From Fimousia sp036311565 (lineage in GTDB: Bacteria; Bacillota; Clostridia; Lachnospirales; Lachnospiraceae), in assembly GCA_036311565.1 (NCBI GenBank), contig JAXJPR010000037.1, forward strand, positions 34,894-98,893: a stretch of DNA of 64,000 nucleotides, given 5' to 3'. The position numbers and the translations under genes are program-made. The notes beneath the pieces were generated by a model. That model was given only the letters and a program-made list of their open reading frames with translations, did no database searches and was not told the DNA's origin. Of the stretch, positions 52,881 through 60,709 are shown in pieces (position 1 is the stretch's first letter; each line of letters begins with the position of its first letter).

Positions 52881-53654
52881 ATGAGCGTACAGTTATTAGA
52901 CAAAACAAGAAAAATTAATAAGCTACTTCATAACAATAATTCACAAAAAGTAGTTTTCAATGATATTTGTGAAGTGTTAGGTGATATTTTAAATTCCAAT
53001 GTACTGGTCATCAGTAAAAAAGGTAAAGTATTAGGGATTTATAATCGTAAAGGGGTTCCGGTCATTGAGGAACTGATTCATAATGAAGTAGGCAAGCATA
53101 TTGATATGATGTTAAATGAGCGTCTTTTGGGAGTGCTTTCTACAAAAGAAAATGTAAATTTAGCGACTCTTGGTTTTGAACAATCTCATATCAATGGCTG
53201 TAAAGCGTTAATTACACCAATTGACATTGCAGGAGAACGTTTGGGAAGCTTATTCATGTATCGTCATGATAGCGAGTATGAAATTGATGATATTATTCTT
53301 GGTGAATATGGAACTACAGTAGTTGGACTGGAAATGATGCGTTCTGTGAATGAAGAAAATGCAGAAGAATCCAGAAAAGTGGCAATTGTAAAATCAGCTA
53401 TCAGTACTTTATCATTTTCTGAATTAGAAGCGATTACTCATATTTTTGACGAGTTAGATGGGACAGAAGGAATTCTGGTTGCAAGTAAGATTGCAGACCG
53501 CGTGGGAATTACACGTTCTGTTATAGTTAATGCTCTTCGCAAGTTTGAAAGTGCGGGAGTCATTGAATCCAGGTCTTCAGGTATGAAGGGTACTTATATC
53601 AAAGTTTTAAATGATGTAGTATTTTCTGAGATTAAGAAATTAAAAGATCATTAG
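52881..53654 (+). CDS. codY: Global regulator CodY
   Basis: The 257-residue GTP/branched-chain-amino-acid sensing regulator of Firmicutes. An N-terminal GAF domain (about 1-155) binds isoleucine/valine. The C-terminal winged helix (about 180-257) has the HTH VASKIADRVGITRSVIVNAL (about 205-224) and ends GTYIKVLNDVVFSEIKKL. Ligand residues cannot be verified by eye. The ribosome site is poor (TTCGGGGGTT). The promoter contains a CodY box. A hairpin follows the stop. Confidence 0.96.
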   Translation: MSVQLLDKTRKINKLLHNNNSQKVVFNDICEVLGDILNSNVLVISKKGKVLGIYNRKGVPVIEELIHNEVGKHIDMMLNERLLGVLSTKENVNLATLGFEQSHINGCKALITPIDIAGERLGSLFMYRHDSEYEIDDIILGEYGTTVVGLEMMRSVNEENAEESRKVAIVKSAISTLSFSELEAITHIFDELDGTEGILVASKIADRVGITRSVIVNALRKFESAGVIESRSSGMKGTYIKVLNDVVFSEIKKLKDH

Positions 53655-53663
53655 AATATATGG

Positions 53664-53695
53664 CGAGGACAGGAAAAACCCTGTCCTTGTTTTAA
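53664..53695 (+). terminator. Terminator after codY
   Basis: AGGACAGG pairs with CCTGTCCT around a 5-nt A-rich loop, followed by TTGTTTTAATTT. Confidence 0.8.
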
Positions 53696-53722
53696 TTTAT
53701 GGTTAATATTGCAAAAAACACC

Positions 53723-53752
53723 TTGCATGCAATAGGGTTGATATGATATACT
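53723..53752 (+). promoter_or_regulatory. rpsB promoter
   Basis: TTGCAT-N18-TATACT, about 100 bp before the rpsB ATG. It leaves a long leader. Confidence 0.55.
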
Positions 53753-53824
53753 ATCCGAGGTAAAAAATAAACACGCTATCTGTAATCTGACCGGTGCCGA
53801 ATGGTGGTCAGAGGTTTCGGATAG
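53751..53824 (+). ncRNA. Structured rpsB leader (putative r-protein autoregulatory element)
   Basis: Outer arms CTATCCGA (53751-53758) and TCGGATAG (53817-53824) enclose an inner hairpin TCTGACC (53786-53792) / GGTCAGA (53806-53812) with a 13-nt loop. The pairing is perfect in both helices and ends 29 nt before the rpsB ATG. The position suggests feedback by ribosomal protein S2. I cannot assign it to a known leader family. If transcription starts at the usual +1 near 53759, the outer arm would lie partly upstream of the transcript, so a different start would be needed. Confidence 0.45.
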
Positions 53825-53853
53825 GGGAAGATCAACAAAATGGAGGAAAAACA

Positions 53854-54576
53854 ATGAGCGTTATTTCAATGAAACAGTTATTAGAAGCAGGTGTGCACTT
53901 TGGTCACCAGACAAGAAGATGGAACCCTAAAATGGCTCCATATATCTACACAGAACGTAATGGTATTTACATCATCGATTTACAGAAATCTGTAGGAATG
54001 GTTGACGATGCTTACAATGCAGTAAAAGAATGTGTAGCTAATGGAGGAAAAGTTCTTTTCGTTGGTACTAAAAAACAGGCACAGGATTCTATTAAAGCAG
54101 AAGCTGAACGCTGTGGAATGTTCTATGTAAACCAGAGATGGTTAGGTGGTATGTTAACAAACTTCAAAACTATCCAGAGCAGAATTGCACAGTTAAAGAG
54201 AATTGAAGCTATGCAGGAAGATGGTACTTTTGAAGTATTACCTAAAAAAGAAGTTATCGAATTAAAGAAACAGATGGAAAAACTTGAAAAGAACTTAGGT
54301 GGAATTAAAGAAATGAAAGAAATTCCAGACATGATTTTCGTAGTTGATCCAAGAAAAGAAAGAATTTGTATTCAGGAAGCACATGCATTAGGAATCCCAC
54401 TTGTTGGTATTGCTGATACAAACTGTGACCCAGAAGAATTAGATTACGTAATCCCAGGTAATGATGATGCTATTAGAGCCGTAAAATTAATCGTTTCTAA
54501 AATGGCAGATGCCGTAATCGAAGCTAATCAGGGTGCAGACGCTGAAGCTGAAGAAGTAGCAGAAGACGCTGAATAA
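53854..54576 (+). CDS. rpsB: 30S ribosomal protein S2
   Basis: This 240-residue protein of the small ribosomal subunit begins MSVISMKQLLEAGVHFGHQ and contains the RRWNPKMAPYIYTERNG and FVGTKKQAQDSIKAEAERCG blocks, then QRWLGGMLTNF. The acidic tail AEAEEVAEDAE is typical. GGAGGAAAAACA precedes the ATG. It is followed 23 bp later by tsf, the universal rpsB-tsf pair. Confidence 0.97.
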   Translation: MSVISMKQLLEAGVHFGHQTRRWNPKMAPYIYTERNGIYIIDLQKSVGMVDDAYNAVKECVANGGKVLFVGTKKQAQDSIKAEAERCGMFYVNQRWLGGMLTNFKTIQSRIAQLKRIEAMQEDGTFEVLPKKEVIELKKQMEKLEKNLGGIKEMKEIPDMIFVVDPRKERICIQEAHALGIPLVGIADTNCDPEELDYVIPGNDDAIRAVKLIVSKMADAVIEANQGADAEAEEVAEDAE

Positions 54577-54599
54577 TTATTGATACGGAGGATAATATC

Positions 54600-55535
54600 A
54601 TGGCTATCACAGCAAAAATGGTAAAAGAATTAAGAGAAATGACCGGCGCAGGAATGATGGACTGCAAAAAAGCTCTTACAAAAACTGAAGGTGATATGGA
54701 TGCAGCTGTTGAATACTTAAGAGAAAACGGTTTAGCAAAAGCAGCTAAAAAAGCTGGACGTATCGCTGCAGAAGGTATGGTTAAAACAGTTATTTCTGAA
54801 GATGGTACAAAAGCAGCTATCGTAGAAGTTAACTCTGAAACAGATTTCGTTGCAAAAAATGCTGAATTCCAGGCATATGTAGCAGAAGTTGCTGATCAGG
54901 CTTTAGCAACTACAGCAGCTGATATTGATGCATTCTTAGCAGAACCATCTATGGCTGAAGAAGGAAAAACAGTAAAAGAAGCATTAGACGGAAAAATCGC
55001 TATCATCGGTGAAAACTTAAAAATCAGAAGATTTGAACAAGTTGTAGCTGAAGAAGGTTTCGTAGCTTCTTACACTCATATGGGTGGAAAAATTGGTGTT
55101 TTAGTTAACGTTGCTTCTGACGTTATCAATGATGAAGTAAAAGAAATGGCTAAAAATATCGCTATGCAGGTAGCAGCTATTTCTCCAAAATATACAAGCA
55201 GAGATGAAATCTCAGCAGACTATATTGAAAAAGAAAAAGAAATCTTAAAAGCTCAGGCTATGAACGAAAATCCTGAAAAACCAGAAAACATCATTGAAAA
55301 AATGATCATCGGACGTTTAAACAAAGAATTAAAAGAAGTATGTCTTTTAGATCAGGTTTACGTAAAAGCAGAAGATGGAAAACAGCCTGTAAACAAATAT
55401 ATTGCTGAAGTAGCAAAAGCTAATAATGCAAAAATTACAATCAAGGGCTTTGTTCGTTTCGAAACTGGTGAAGGTATCGAAAAGAAAGAAGAAGATTTCG
55501 CAGCTGAAGTAGCAGCTCAGATGGCTGGAAAGTAA
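54600..55535 (+). CDS. tsf: Elongation factor Ts
   Basis: The 311-residue nucleotide exchange factor for EF-Tu. The N-terminal UBA-like segment MVKELREMTGAGMMDCKKAL (residues 7-26) and the core TDFVAKNAEF (about 81-90) and HMGGKIGVLV blocks are clear. The dimerisation domain lies in the last third. Its usual downstream partner pyrH is absent: a terminator follows and then unrelated genes. Confidence 0.97.
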   Translation: MAITAKMVKELREMTGAGMMDCKKALTKTEGDMDAAVEYLRENGLAKAAKKAGRIAAEGMVKTVISEDGTKAAIVEVNSETDFVAKNAEFQAYVAEVADQALATTAADIDAFLAEPSMAEEGKTVKEALDGKIAIIGENLKIRRFEQVVAEEGFVASYTHMGGKIGVLVNVASDVINDEVKEMAKNIAMQVAAISPKYTSRDEISADYIEKEKEILKAQAMNENPEKPENIIEKMIIGRLNKELKEVCLLDQVYVKAEDGKQPVNKYIAEVAKANNAKITIKGFVRFETGEGIEKKEEDFAAEVAAQMAGK

Positions 55536-55594
55536 GAAATTTCTTAGAAACAGTTCATTTAGAAATAGTTTAAATTATTCATACTATTGTAAAA

Positions 55595-55628
55595 TAAGGC
55601 TTTTGGAGGAATCCAAAGGCCTTTTTTT
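55595..55628 (+). terminator. Terminator after tsf
   Basis: AAGGCTTTTGGA pairs with TCCAAAGGCCTT (one G-U) around GGAA, followed by TTTTTT. Confidence 0.92.
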
Positions 55629-55756
55629 CGTTCAGGAAACCTGTCACAACTATTGAGAATTTTGGAAAAAATTTTTCCTAAATGGTAGTTTAAAGTTTTC
55701 CTAGTTCTTCTGAAAAAGGGAGATGTTTCTTTCATAAATTATTGCAATTTATCAAA

Positions 55757-55785
55757 TTTACGAAAAAGAAATAAGAGAGTATAAT
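55757..55785 (+). promoter_or_regulatory. Promoter of the isoprenylcysteine methyltransferase-like gene
   Basis: TTTACG-N17-TATAAT, about 58 bp before the putative start. The 55629-55756 stretch before it is AT-rich with no feature I can support. Confidence 0.55.
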
Positions 55786-55842
55786 AAACGTAGAAGAGAT
55801 AGAATTTTGAATTTGTAACGAGGTGCTATTATAACCAAAATA

Positions 55843-56502
55843 TTGTTCGTTGAAGCTATTTCTAAATTTCTTTTAGGAGCAATAATGGTAGGATTATTAG
55901 TCTTTTTCCCTGCTGGGACATTATCTTTTATGAACGGTTGGCTCTTTATGGGGATTCTTTTTATACCCATGGTTTTTTCTGGAATTGTTATGATGATTAA
56001 AAATCCTGAATTGCTCAGAAAGCGTTTGGAAGCTAAAGAAAAAGAAAGTGAGCAGAGCCTGGTTGTTAAACTCAGTGGTTTGATGTTTCTTGCAGGGTTT
56101 ATTGTTGCAGGATTAAATTACCGTTTTAACTGGCATATGTTGCCGACAAGTGTTTCAATAGGTGGAGCAATCGTATTTATATTGGCATATTTTCTTTATG
56201 CAGAAGTGCTTAGGGAAAACACATATCTGTCCCGAACCATTGAAGTTCAAGAAAATCAAAAAGTTATTGATACAGGCTTATATGGCATCGTCAGACACCC
56301 TATGTACAGTGTGACATTGAGTTTGTTTTTAGCGATGCCTCTGGTTTTAGGTTCTCTTATTTCTTTTGTGATTTTTCTTGCTTATCCATTTATAATTGCC
56401 ACGAGAATCAAAAATGAAGAAATATTACTTGAAAATAAGCTGGAAGGTTATCGCGAATATAAAAACAAAGTTAAATATCGCTTGATACCGTTTGTATGGT
56501 AA
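55843..56502 (+). CDS. Isoprenylcysteine carboxyl methyltransferase-family membrane protein
   Basis: An approximately 219-residue membrane protein with about five helices. It belongs to the ICMT/PEMT-like family, with the C-terminal SAM-binding signature YGIVRHPMYSVTLSLF (residues about 146-161) and KNEEILLENKLEGYREYKNK (near 191). Bacterial members methylate unknown lipids or small molecules. The start is uncertain. TTG 55843 is the first usual codon, but GAGGTG lies 18 nt before it; ATA 55831 or ATT 55828 would fit that site better. It is the first gene of the accessory right end. Confidence 0.78.
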   Translation: MFVEAISKFLLGAIMVGLLVFFPAGTLSFMNGWLFMGILFIPMVFSGIVMMIKNPELLRKRLEAKEKESEQSLVVKLSGLMFLAGFIVAGLNYRFNWHMLPTSVSIGGAIVFILAYFLYAEVLRENTYLSRTIEVQENQKVIDTGLYGIVRHPMYSVTLSLFLAMPLVLGSLISFVIFLAYPFIIATRIKNEEILLENKLEGYREYKNKVKYRLIPFVW

Positions 56503-56525
56503 AGGTAAGACAAAATTATATTTGC

Positions 56526-56657
56526 TTAACTAAAAAATTCTGCCGTTCCAGAATATCTTCGGCCCGTTTTTTTCTGCTGTTTATAAGAATAAGATTGTTT
56601 CCATGTAACCCTCAAGGGGCTTATCAGATTTGTGCTTTTTTGTTTATGGAAGTTCAT
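56526..56657 (-). CDS. Possible 43-residue basic protein
   Basis: The ATG at 56657 lies 7 nt after AGGAGG on the minus strand. The product is strongly basic with no hydrophobic helix: it begins MNFHKQKSTNLISPLRV, continues TWKQSYSYKQQKKTGRR and ends GTAEFFS. I recognise no family. It may be a genuine small gene or the end of a decayed mobile-element gene. No terminator is visible. Confidence 0.35.
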   Translation of the reverse strand: MNFHKQKSTNLISPLRVTWKQSYSYKQQKKTGRRYSGTAEFFS

Positions 56658-56889
56658 AGTACGCCTCCTGTATGTTTTTTATTATCGTAGCATGTTATAT
56701 TTGGCAAAAACAAATCAAAATATGACAATCATATGAATCTGCGAAATGTACAGGGGATTAAAAAAATCGAATGGGATTTGTTCTTGAGAACTAGTTTCAC
56801 TTGTTTGCCCTGAAAATAGCTTGTTGTCATGATTTCATTATGCATTGCCTGATGGTTATGATACTGTGATTGGAGAGGGTGACGATTGA

Positions 56890-56991
56890 AATGTAGATCA
56901 GAGATTTATAAAAATCCGTAAACAGGCGGAAGACTTCTTTATTGACAAAGGAAAAGAGAAGGAGTATATTGAGCCTGTTAGTAAAGGTTGA
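56890..56991 (+). pseudogene. Coding-like C-terminal fragment of unknown protein
   Basis: A 33-codon open stretch reads like a protein tail (QRFIKIRKQAEDFFIDKGK then EKEYIEPVSKG and a stop), but it has no start codon or ribosome site. The frame is closed upstream by TGA. It looks like the remnant of a larger, lost gene. Function unknown. Confidence 0.3.
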
Positions 56992-57019
56992 TAAAACAAT
57001 AGGTGGAGGACATAAAATT

Positions 57020-57547
57020 ATGACGCTGGAAAAGCATATTATAGATACCATGAAGGAATGGCAGATAAAAATTGGAAGCTTTGATACGAATATAAGGTTA
57101 TATTACCCAAAAACATCTTTATGTCGTTACCTGAATTTAAGTATGGATATAGATAATGAGTTATTGATCAAAAAGATAGAACAATATTTTGCGGATCATA
57201 TAAGCTATTTGGGCAATGTCACGATTAGTGCAAAGGAGGATAGATTCTGCATTGAGGTGGGTGAAAAAGGATGTGCTTATGTTGAGAAAAAAGTTCAAGA
57301 ACCAGAATTTTTAACAAAATTTTTAGTGGTATTAAAGAGCCAGAAAATGCAAAATATTTTAGAGTATTTTGAAGAATATGCGAAAGAGCATGAGACATGT
57401 GTTTGTACCAAAGAAGAAGAAAGCGGATTGGAAACAGTCGTATATTTTGAAGACGAAAGTATAGAGCCATATGTATATTGCATTGATGAAAATGAGTTCG
57501 GTATCACATATCATCGCTTTACAAAAGAGGAATATATGGATTTGTAA
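57020..57547 (+). CDS. DUF3877-family protein
   Basis: The 175-residue cytoplasmic protein resembles the DUF3877 family of Lachnospiraceae, which has no known function. Visible segments are IRLYYPKTSLCRYLNLSMD (about residues 24-42), a beta-rich middle (NVTISAKEDRFCIEVGEKG) and an acidic C-terminal strand pair (ETVVYFEDESIEPYVY, CIDENEFGITYHRFT). ATG 57020 lies 10 nt after GGTGGAGG. The longer frame (57 residues earlier in nucleotides) has no site. A hairpin lies 95 bp after the stop. Confidence 0.72.
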   Translation: MTLEKHIIDTMKEWQIKIGSFDTNIRLYYPKTSLCRYLNLSMDIDNELLIKKIEQYFADHISYLGNVTISAKEDRFCIEVGEKGCAYVEKKVQEPEFLTKFLVVLKSQKMQNILEYFEEYAKEHETCVCTKEEESGLETVVYFEDESIEPYVYCIDENEFGITYHRFTKEEYMDL

Positions 57548-57641
57548 AATCATAACAGACTTCTTGGCAAAGAAAAATGATAGGAGTAATATGTGGCTAT
57601 AAAGATGATATTTTATATAGCGACAATAATAATGCAAAATG

Positions 57642-57666
57642 CCGCTTCATTATGAAGCGGTTTTTT
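57642..57666 (+). terminator. Terminator in the DUF3877-HMA gap
   Basis: CCGCTTCA pairs with TGAAGCGG around a 3-nt loop, followed by six T residues. It probably ends the DUF3877 transcript. Confidence 0.85.
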
Positions 57667-57698
57667 AAAAGAAAAAGTTAGTCATAACTAAAATAATT

Positions 57699-57788
57699 AT
57701 GGAGATTGTTGAATTTAATGATGTAACCCGCATATATAAGAGTGGAGAACATAAATTAAAAGTGTCTGATGGGCGCGAAAAAGAATAA
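57699..57788 (+). pseudogene. N-terminal relic of an ABC transporter ATPase
   Basis: A 29-codon frame from ATG reads MEIVEFNDVTRIYKSGEHK, then LKVSDGREKE and a stop. The first part matches the start of MacB/LolD-type ATPases, where a VTKIYGSGE motif and then LDGV precede Walker A. Here the frame degenerates right after the DG position. No Walker A, signature or rest of the transporter follows, so the gene was cut or deleted. Confidence 0.6.
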
Positions 57789-57862
57789 GAAGATAAACAT
57801 GGCAGAAGCATTAAAAGGAATAGAATAAAGATAAAAATGATAAAAGAATAGGAGAAGAGGAA

Positions 57863-58207
57863 ATGGAAAATGTAATTATTATTGGGATTCTCGTAGTAAT
57901 CGTGTTGAATGGAATACGTTCCAGTGCGAAGCATTTTAAGGGAGAAGGGGGATGCTGCGGCGGTGGAAGTGCACTTGTAAAAAAAGAAAAAAAGAAGTTA
58001 CATAAGATTATTGCACAGAAAACTTTCATTATTGAAGGTATGACATGTGACCATTGTAAGAACCGAGTCGAAAAGTGTATCAATGATATGAATGGTGTTG
58101 CTGCGAAGGTAAATCTTAAAAAGAAAGAGGCTATTGTTTCATTCGAAAAAATGTTGACGAAAAACAAATTCAAGCAGCGATTGAAAAAGTTGGATATAAA
58201 GTTATAG
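57863..58207 (+). pseudogene. Heavy-metal-associated (HMA) domain protein with C-terminal frameshift
   Basis: The frame encodes an N-terminal membrane helix with a Cys-rich tail like FeoB-associated proteins (GGCCGGGS, residues 30-37), then an HMA metal-binding domain with GMTCDHCKNRVEKC (about 59-72). It is read straight to 58207 with an odd basic ending. In the -1 frame after an A6 run (near 58147-58153) the family C-terminus appears (NVDEKQIQAAIEKVGYKVIE, ending at 58224). One A is therefore missing from the run, or slippage restores the frame. The likely role is copper or other soft-metal binding. The start is ATG 57863 with AGGAGAAGAGGAA. Confidence 0.7.
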
Positions 58208-58245
58208 AGATTCGATTAAAATAAACGCAAAAAATTAAAATCTCC

Positions 58246-58283
58246 AAAATGGTGAAAGCAAACTACTGCATTCACCATTTTTG
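58246..58283. terminator. Terminator between HMA gene and HTH gene
   Basis: AAAATGGTGAA pairs with TTCACCATTTT, with an inner TGCA pairing chance. A and T runs make it usable from both convergent genes. Confidence 0.85.
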
Positions 58284-58297
58284 TATTTTCATACTTC

Positions 58298-58801
58298 TTA
58301 TATTTTATCTGGCAATAAACTTTTATCAATCTTACCGGATGCAATTGTATGGTCAATCCAGAGATTTAAAGAATCAATGGCTAAAGCCATTTTCTCCAGC
58401 TCTTCTTTGATTTTAAAGAAATCCGGAAGTTCGTCTTCCGTAAGCTCTCCATCCACAGTAATCTCAATAAATCGCTCTTTTTCGTGAGTCAGTTTATTGA
58501 GTGTGGCAAGCACTTCCAATGTAATCTGAGAAAGTTCTTTTGCTTTAACTTCTGGGACATATTCCATGCCAATCGGACATTCGTGAGAGCAGAAATAGTT
58601 ACACAAAGAAGGATTTTTGTAGCTATCGGCCATTGCCAGTACTTCCTCTGGATGGGGAACTGTTTTTTCATTTTCTATTTTCTCGATACGGTCAGAGGAG
58701 ATGAAGCCGAGTTTTTCAGCAGCAGCATCTCTTGAATAGTTCATGTCTTCACGACTTATCTGATAAATATTCTTATTCTTTTTTGTTGATTTTCTTCCCA
58801 T
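58298..58801 (-). CDS. HTH XRE-type regulator
   Basis: A 167-residue protein. The N-terminal half has a weak helix-turn-helix of the XRE type (REDMNYSRDAAAEKLGF then RIEKIENEKTVPHPEEVLA, about residues 17-55). It is followed by a CNYFCSHECPIG Cys cluster (about 66-77), which may bind a metal. The C-terminal half is acidic and helical (EKERFIEITVDGELTEDEL). Similar HTH/Cys proteins occur in Lachnospiraceae, with unknown targets. ATG 58801 is chosen, but an ATG at 58819 in the same frame overlaps the GAGGA site. Confidence 0.7.
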   Translation of the reverse strand: MGRKSTKKNKNIYQISREDMNYSRDAAAEKLGFISSDRIEKIENEKTVPHPEEVLAMADSYKNPSLCNYFCSHECPIGMEYVPEVKAKELSQITLEVLATLNKLTHEKERFIEITVDGELTEDELPDFFKIKEELEKMALAIDSLNLWIDHTIASGKIDKSLLPDKI

Positions 58802-59033
58802 AATTTGTATATTCCTCATATAGTTAGATATTGTTATGTAATCTCATTATAAACGAAAATTATCATAAATGGAATTGTTTTATAAACGATGAATCTCGAT
58901 TTAGAAGTCCGCCTGTCAAATTTCCGCAAAAACAGCGAATTAGACATAGTTATTTTAGTGAATCTACAGTTTTTTTGTGAGCGTATTGCTTTTATAATAT
59001 AGACATGATTCGTGGGAAAGGAAGGAAAGTAAA

Positions 59034-59180
59034 ATGTCAGCAGAGCAGAGAATCAGATTGTGTCTTCTGATTGAAAAATTATACGAACAAAAGGATTATA
59101 GTCAAAAAATTGGACTTGAAGATAGATCAAAGTTCCATGGTAAAAGAATTAGCAGGGAGGAGGAAAGAAAAACATGTTAA
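59034..59180 (+). CDS. Small conserved-looking protein (48 aa)
   Basis: Starts at ATG 59034 after GGAAGGAAAG. The product begins MSAEQRIRLCLLIEKLYEQK, continues DYSQKIGLEDRSKFHGKR and ends ISREEERKTC. It is hydrophilic and helical, with one or two cysteines. It overlaps the next gene's start by 7 bp (59174-59180), which supports both being real. Similar short proteins appear in related genomes, as far as I recall. No function is known. Confidence 0.6.
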   Translation: MSAEQRIRLCLLIEKLYEQKDYSQKIGLEDRSKFHGKRISREEERKTC

Positions 59181-59389
59181 CATTGATTTTTATCATACTG
59201 ATGTTCATTGTGATTGGAAAGATTTTTGGTTTTGCTATAAAAGCAGCCTGGGGAATCTCAAAAATAATTTGTTCCGTAGTGTTTCTTCCACTATTTTTCC
59301 TTGTTCTTGTAATCAAAGGGCTGATCGGAATAGCATTGTCCATTTTATTGATTGTTGGATTTATTTCTCTCTTTGTTTTTCGAGACTAA
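59174..59389 (+). CDS. Small hydrophobic membrane protein (71 aa)
   Basis: The 71-residue product is almost entirely hydrophobic, with two long segments (about 4-35 and 37-68) broken by short KIFG and KGLIG patches. It is a double-span or re-entrant membrane protein. It has a good GGGAGGAGG site placed inside the upstream small gene. AIM24 follows 54 bp later. Its function is unknown. The location in a run with the 48-residue protein and AIM24 suggests a shared membrane role. Confidence 0.62.
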   Translation: MLTLIFIILMFIVIGKIFGFAIKAAWGISKIICSVVFLPLFFLVLVIKGLIGIALSILLIVGFISLFVFRD

Positions 59390-59443
59390 GGAACTAAGAC
59401 AGATAAAAAAATTATATAATAAAAATAGAAAGAAGGATGTTTT

Positions 59444-60202
59444 ATGTATCAGATTAAAAATTTTATGGATAACGATGATGTGAAAGTAATTGATTCGTTA
59501 GGAGCATTTTCAGTAATTGAATATCAAAAAGACTTAAGTGTTATGCCTCAAACGGCAATGACAGCATATTATGCAAGTCAGATGAATGTGCGTAAGAGAC
59601 AGGTCGTATGTGATGTTGCAAAATCCAATATTACCGTTCAGGCAGGTTCTATGCAATGGACAGTAGGAAATGTAAATGCAACAACTGGTATCAAAGGTGT
59701 AGGGGATTTGTTTGGCAAAGCGATGCGGGGTTCAGTAACAGGTGAATCTGCAATTAAACCAGAATATACAGGAACAGGAACATTGGTGTTAGAACCAACA
59801 TATAAGCATATTCTTTTAGTAGATGTAAATGATTGGAATGGATCAATTGTACTTGATGATGGATTATTTCTTGCGTGCGAATCAAACCTAAAGCATAAAG
59901 CAGTAATGAGATCCAACTTTTCTTCTGCAGCTGCTGGTAATGAAGGATTATTTAACTTAGGTATACAGGGAAAGGGTATTGTCTGTTTAGAATCACCTTG
60001 TCCAAAAGAAGAATTAGTAGAAATAACACTTGATAATGATGTATTAAAGATAGATGGAAATTTTGCAATTGCATGGAGTGGAAGCCTTAATTTTACAGTA
60101 GAACGCTCCGGAAAGAGTCTGATTGGTTCGGCAGCATCGGGAGAAGGACTGGTAAATGTGTATAGAGGAACAGGAAAAGTATTGCTTGCATCGGTAAGAT
60201 AA
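59444..60202 (+). CDS. AIM24-family protein
   Basis: The 252-residue protein has the AIM24 (DUF124) double-psi-like beta-sandwich: MYQIKNFMDNDDVKVIDS at the start, QAGSMQWTVGNV (about 66-77), GTGTLVLEPTYKHILLVDV (about 107-125), the glycine-rich GNEGLFNLGIQGKGIVCLE (about 165-183) and a closing GEGLVNVYRGTGKVLLA. Mitochondrial AIM24 organises inner-membrane cristae; bacterial function is unknown. It stands in a small operon-like run with a hydrophobic protein and a coiled-coil protein. GAAGGATG precedes the ATG. Confidence 0.85.
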   Translation: MYQIKNFMDNDDVKVIDSLGAFSVIEYQKDLSVMPQTAMTAYYASQMNVRKRQVVCDVAKSNITVQAGSMQWTVGNVNATTGIKGVGDLFGKAMRGSVTGESAIKPEYTGTGTLVLEPTYKHILLVDVNDWNGSIVLDDGLFLACESNLKHKAVMRSNFSSAAAGNEGLFNLGIQGKGIVCLESPCPKEELVEITLDNDVLKIDGNFAIAWSGSLNFTVERSGKSLIGSAASGEGLVNVYRGTGKVLLASVR

Positions 60203-60290
60203 CAATTATTGGAAAGAATATGCACAATTGCTACCAATGAAGTAGAAAAAAACAGTATTATTTATCATAGATAAAAGGAGTAGACTAAAT

Positions 60291-60707
60291 ATGAAAAATG
60301 AAAAAAAAGAAATTAGAGAAGCAATTGCTGCGGGAGAAAGAGCGCTAACAAGTTTATATGCGGCACAGGAGAAATTAAAGAGTGCCAGGGGCTGGGGAAT
60401 GTTTGATATGTTTGGTGGTGGATTATTGACAGACATGATAAAGCACAGCAAGATTAAGGATGCATCAAAATGTATGGAAGATGCAAAAATCCATATGAAG
60501 ACATTCCAGAAAGAATTAAAAGATGCCAATTTATCGCTGGATCTCTGTATGGAGATTGGAAGTTTTTTATCCTTTGCCGATTTCTTTTTTGACGGACTGG
60601 TAGCAGATTATATGGTGCAGTCAAAGATTGCAAATGCCAGAGAACAGGTAGAGGATGCAATCGTGATGGTAACAAATGTACTTAATACATTAAAAGCCTC
60701 TGTGTAA
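60291..60707 (+). CDS. Conserved-looking helical protein of unknown function (138 aa)
   Basis: A 138-residue, largely alpha-helical protein with a glycine patch ARGWGMFDMFGGG (about residues 32-44) between two helical regions. The helices are amphipathic and could form a coiled coil. Hydrophobic stretch SFLSFADFFFDGLVADYM (about 91-108) could be membrane-proximal. I do not recognise a family. It follows AIM24 by 88 bp and has an AAAGGAG site, so it is plausibly co-functional with it. The frame past its stop continues in another phase (60710-60823). Confidence 0.6.
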   Translation: MKNEKKEIREAIAAGERALTSLYAAQEKLKSARGWGMFDMFGGGLLTDMIKHSKIKDASKCMEDAKIHMKTFQKELKDANLSLDLCMEIGSFLSFADFFFDGLVADYMVQSKIANAREQVEDAIVMVTNVLNTLKASV

Positions 60708-60709
60708 TA

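Larger units (their letters stand above)
56503..57019. other. Relic-rich gap
   Basis: There is no intact large gene. A 43-codon minus-strand frame with a good ribosome site lies at 56526-56657. A plus-strand coding-like fragment lies at 56890-56991. The remaining sequence (56658-56889) is AT-rich and shows nothing I can name. The mixture suggests decayed genes rather than a control region. Confidence 0.5.
57548..57862. other. Gap with terminator and ABC-ATPase relic
   Basis: It contains the terminator at 57642-57666 and the relic at 57699-57788. The remainder is AT-rich; the last 30 bp hold the AGGAGAAGAGG ribosome site of the next gene. Confidence 0.6.

Noticed and set aside
56496..56690. 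Plus-strand 64-codon frame after the methyltransferase-like gene
   Set aside because: No ribosome site, erratic composition, and the minus strand has a better small frame here.
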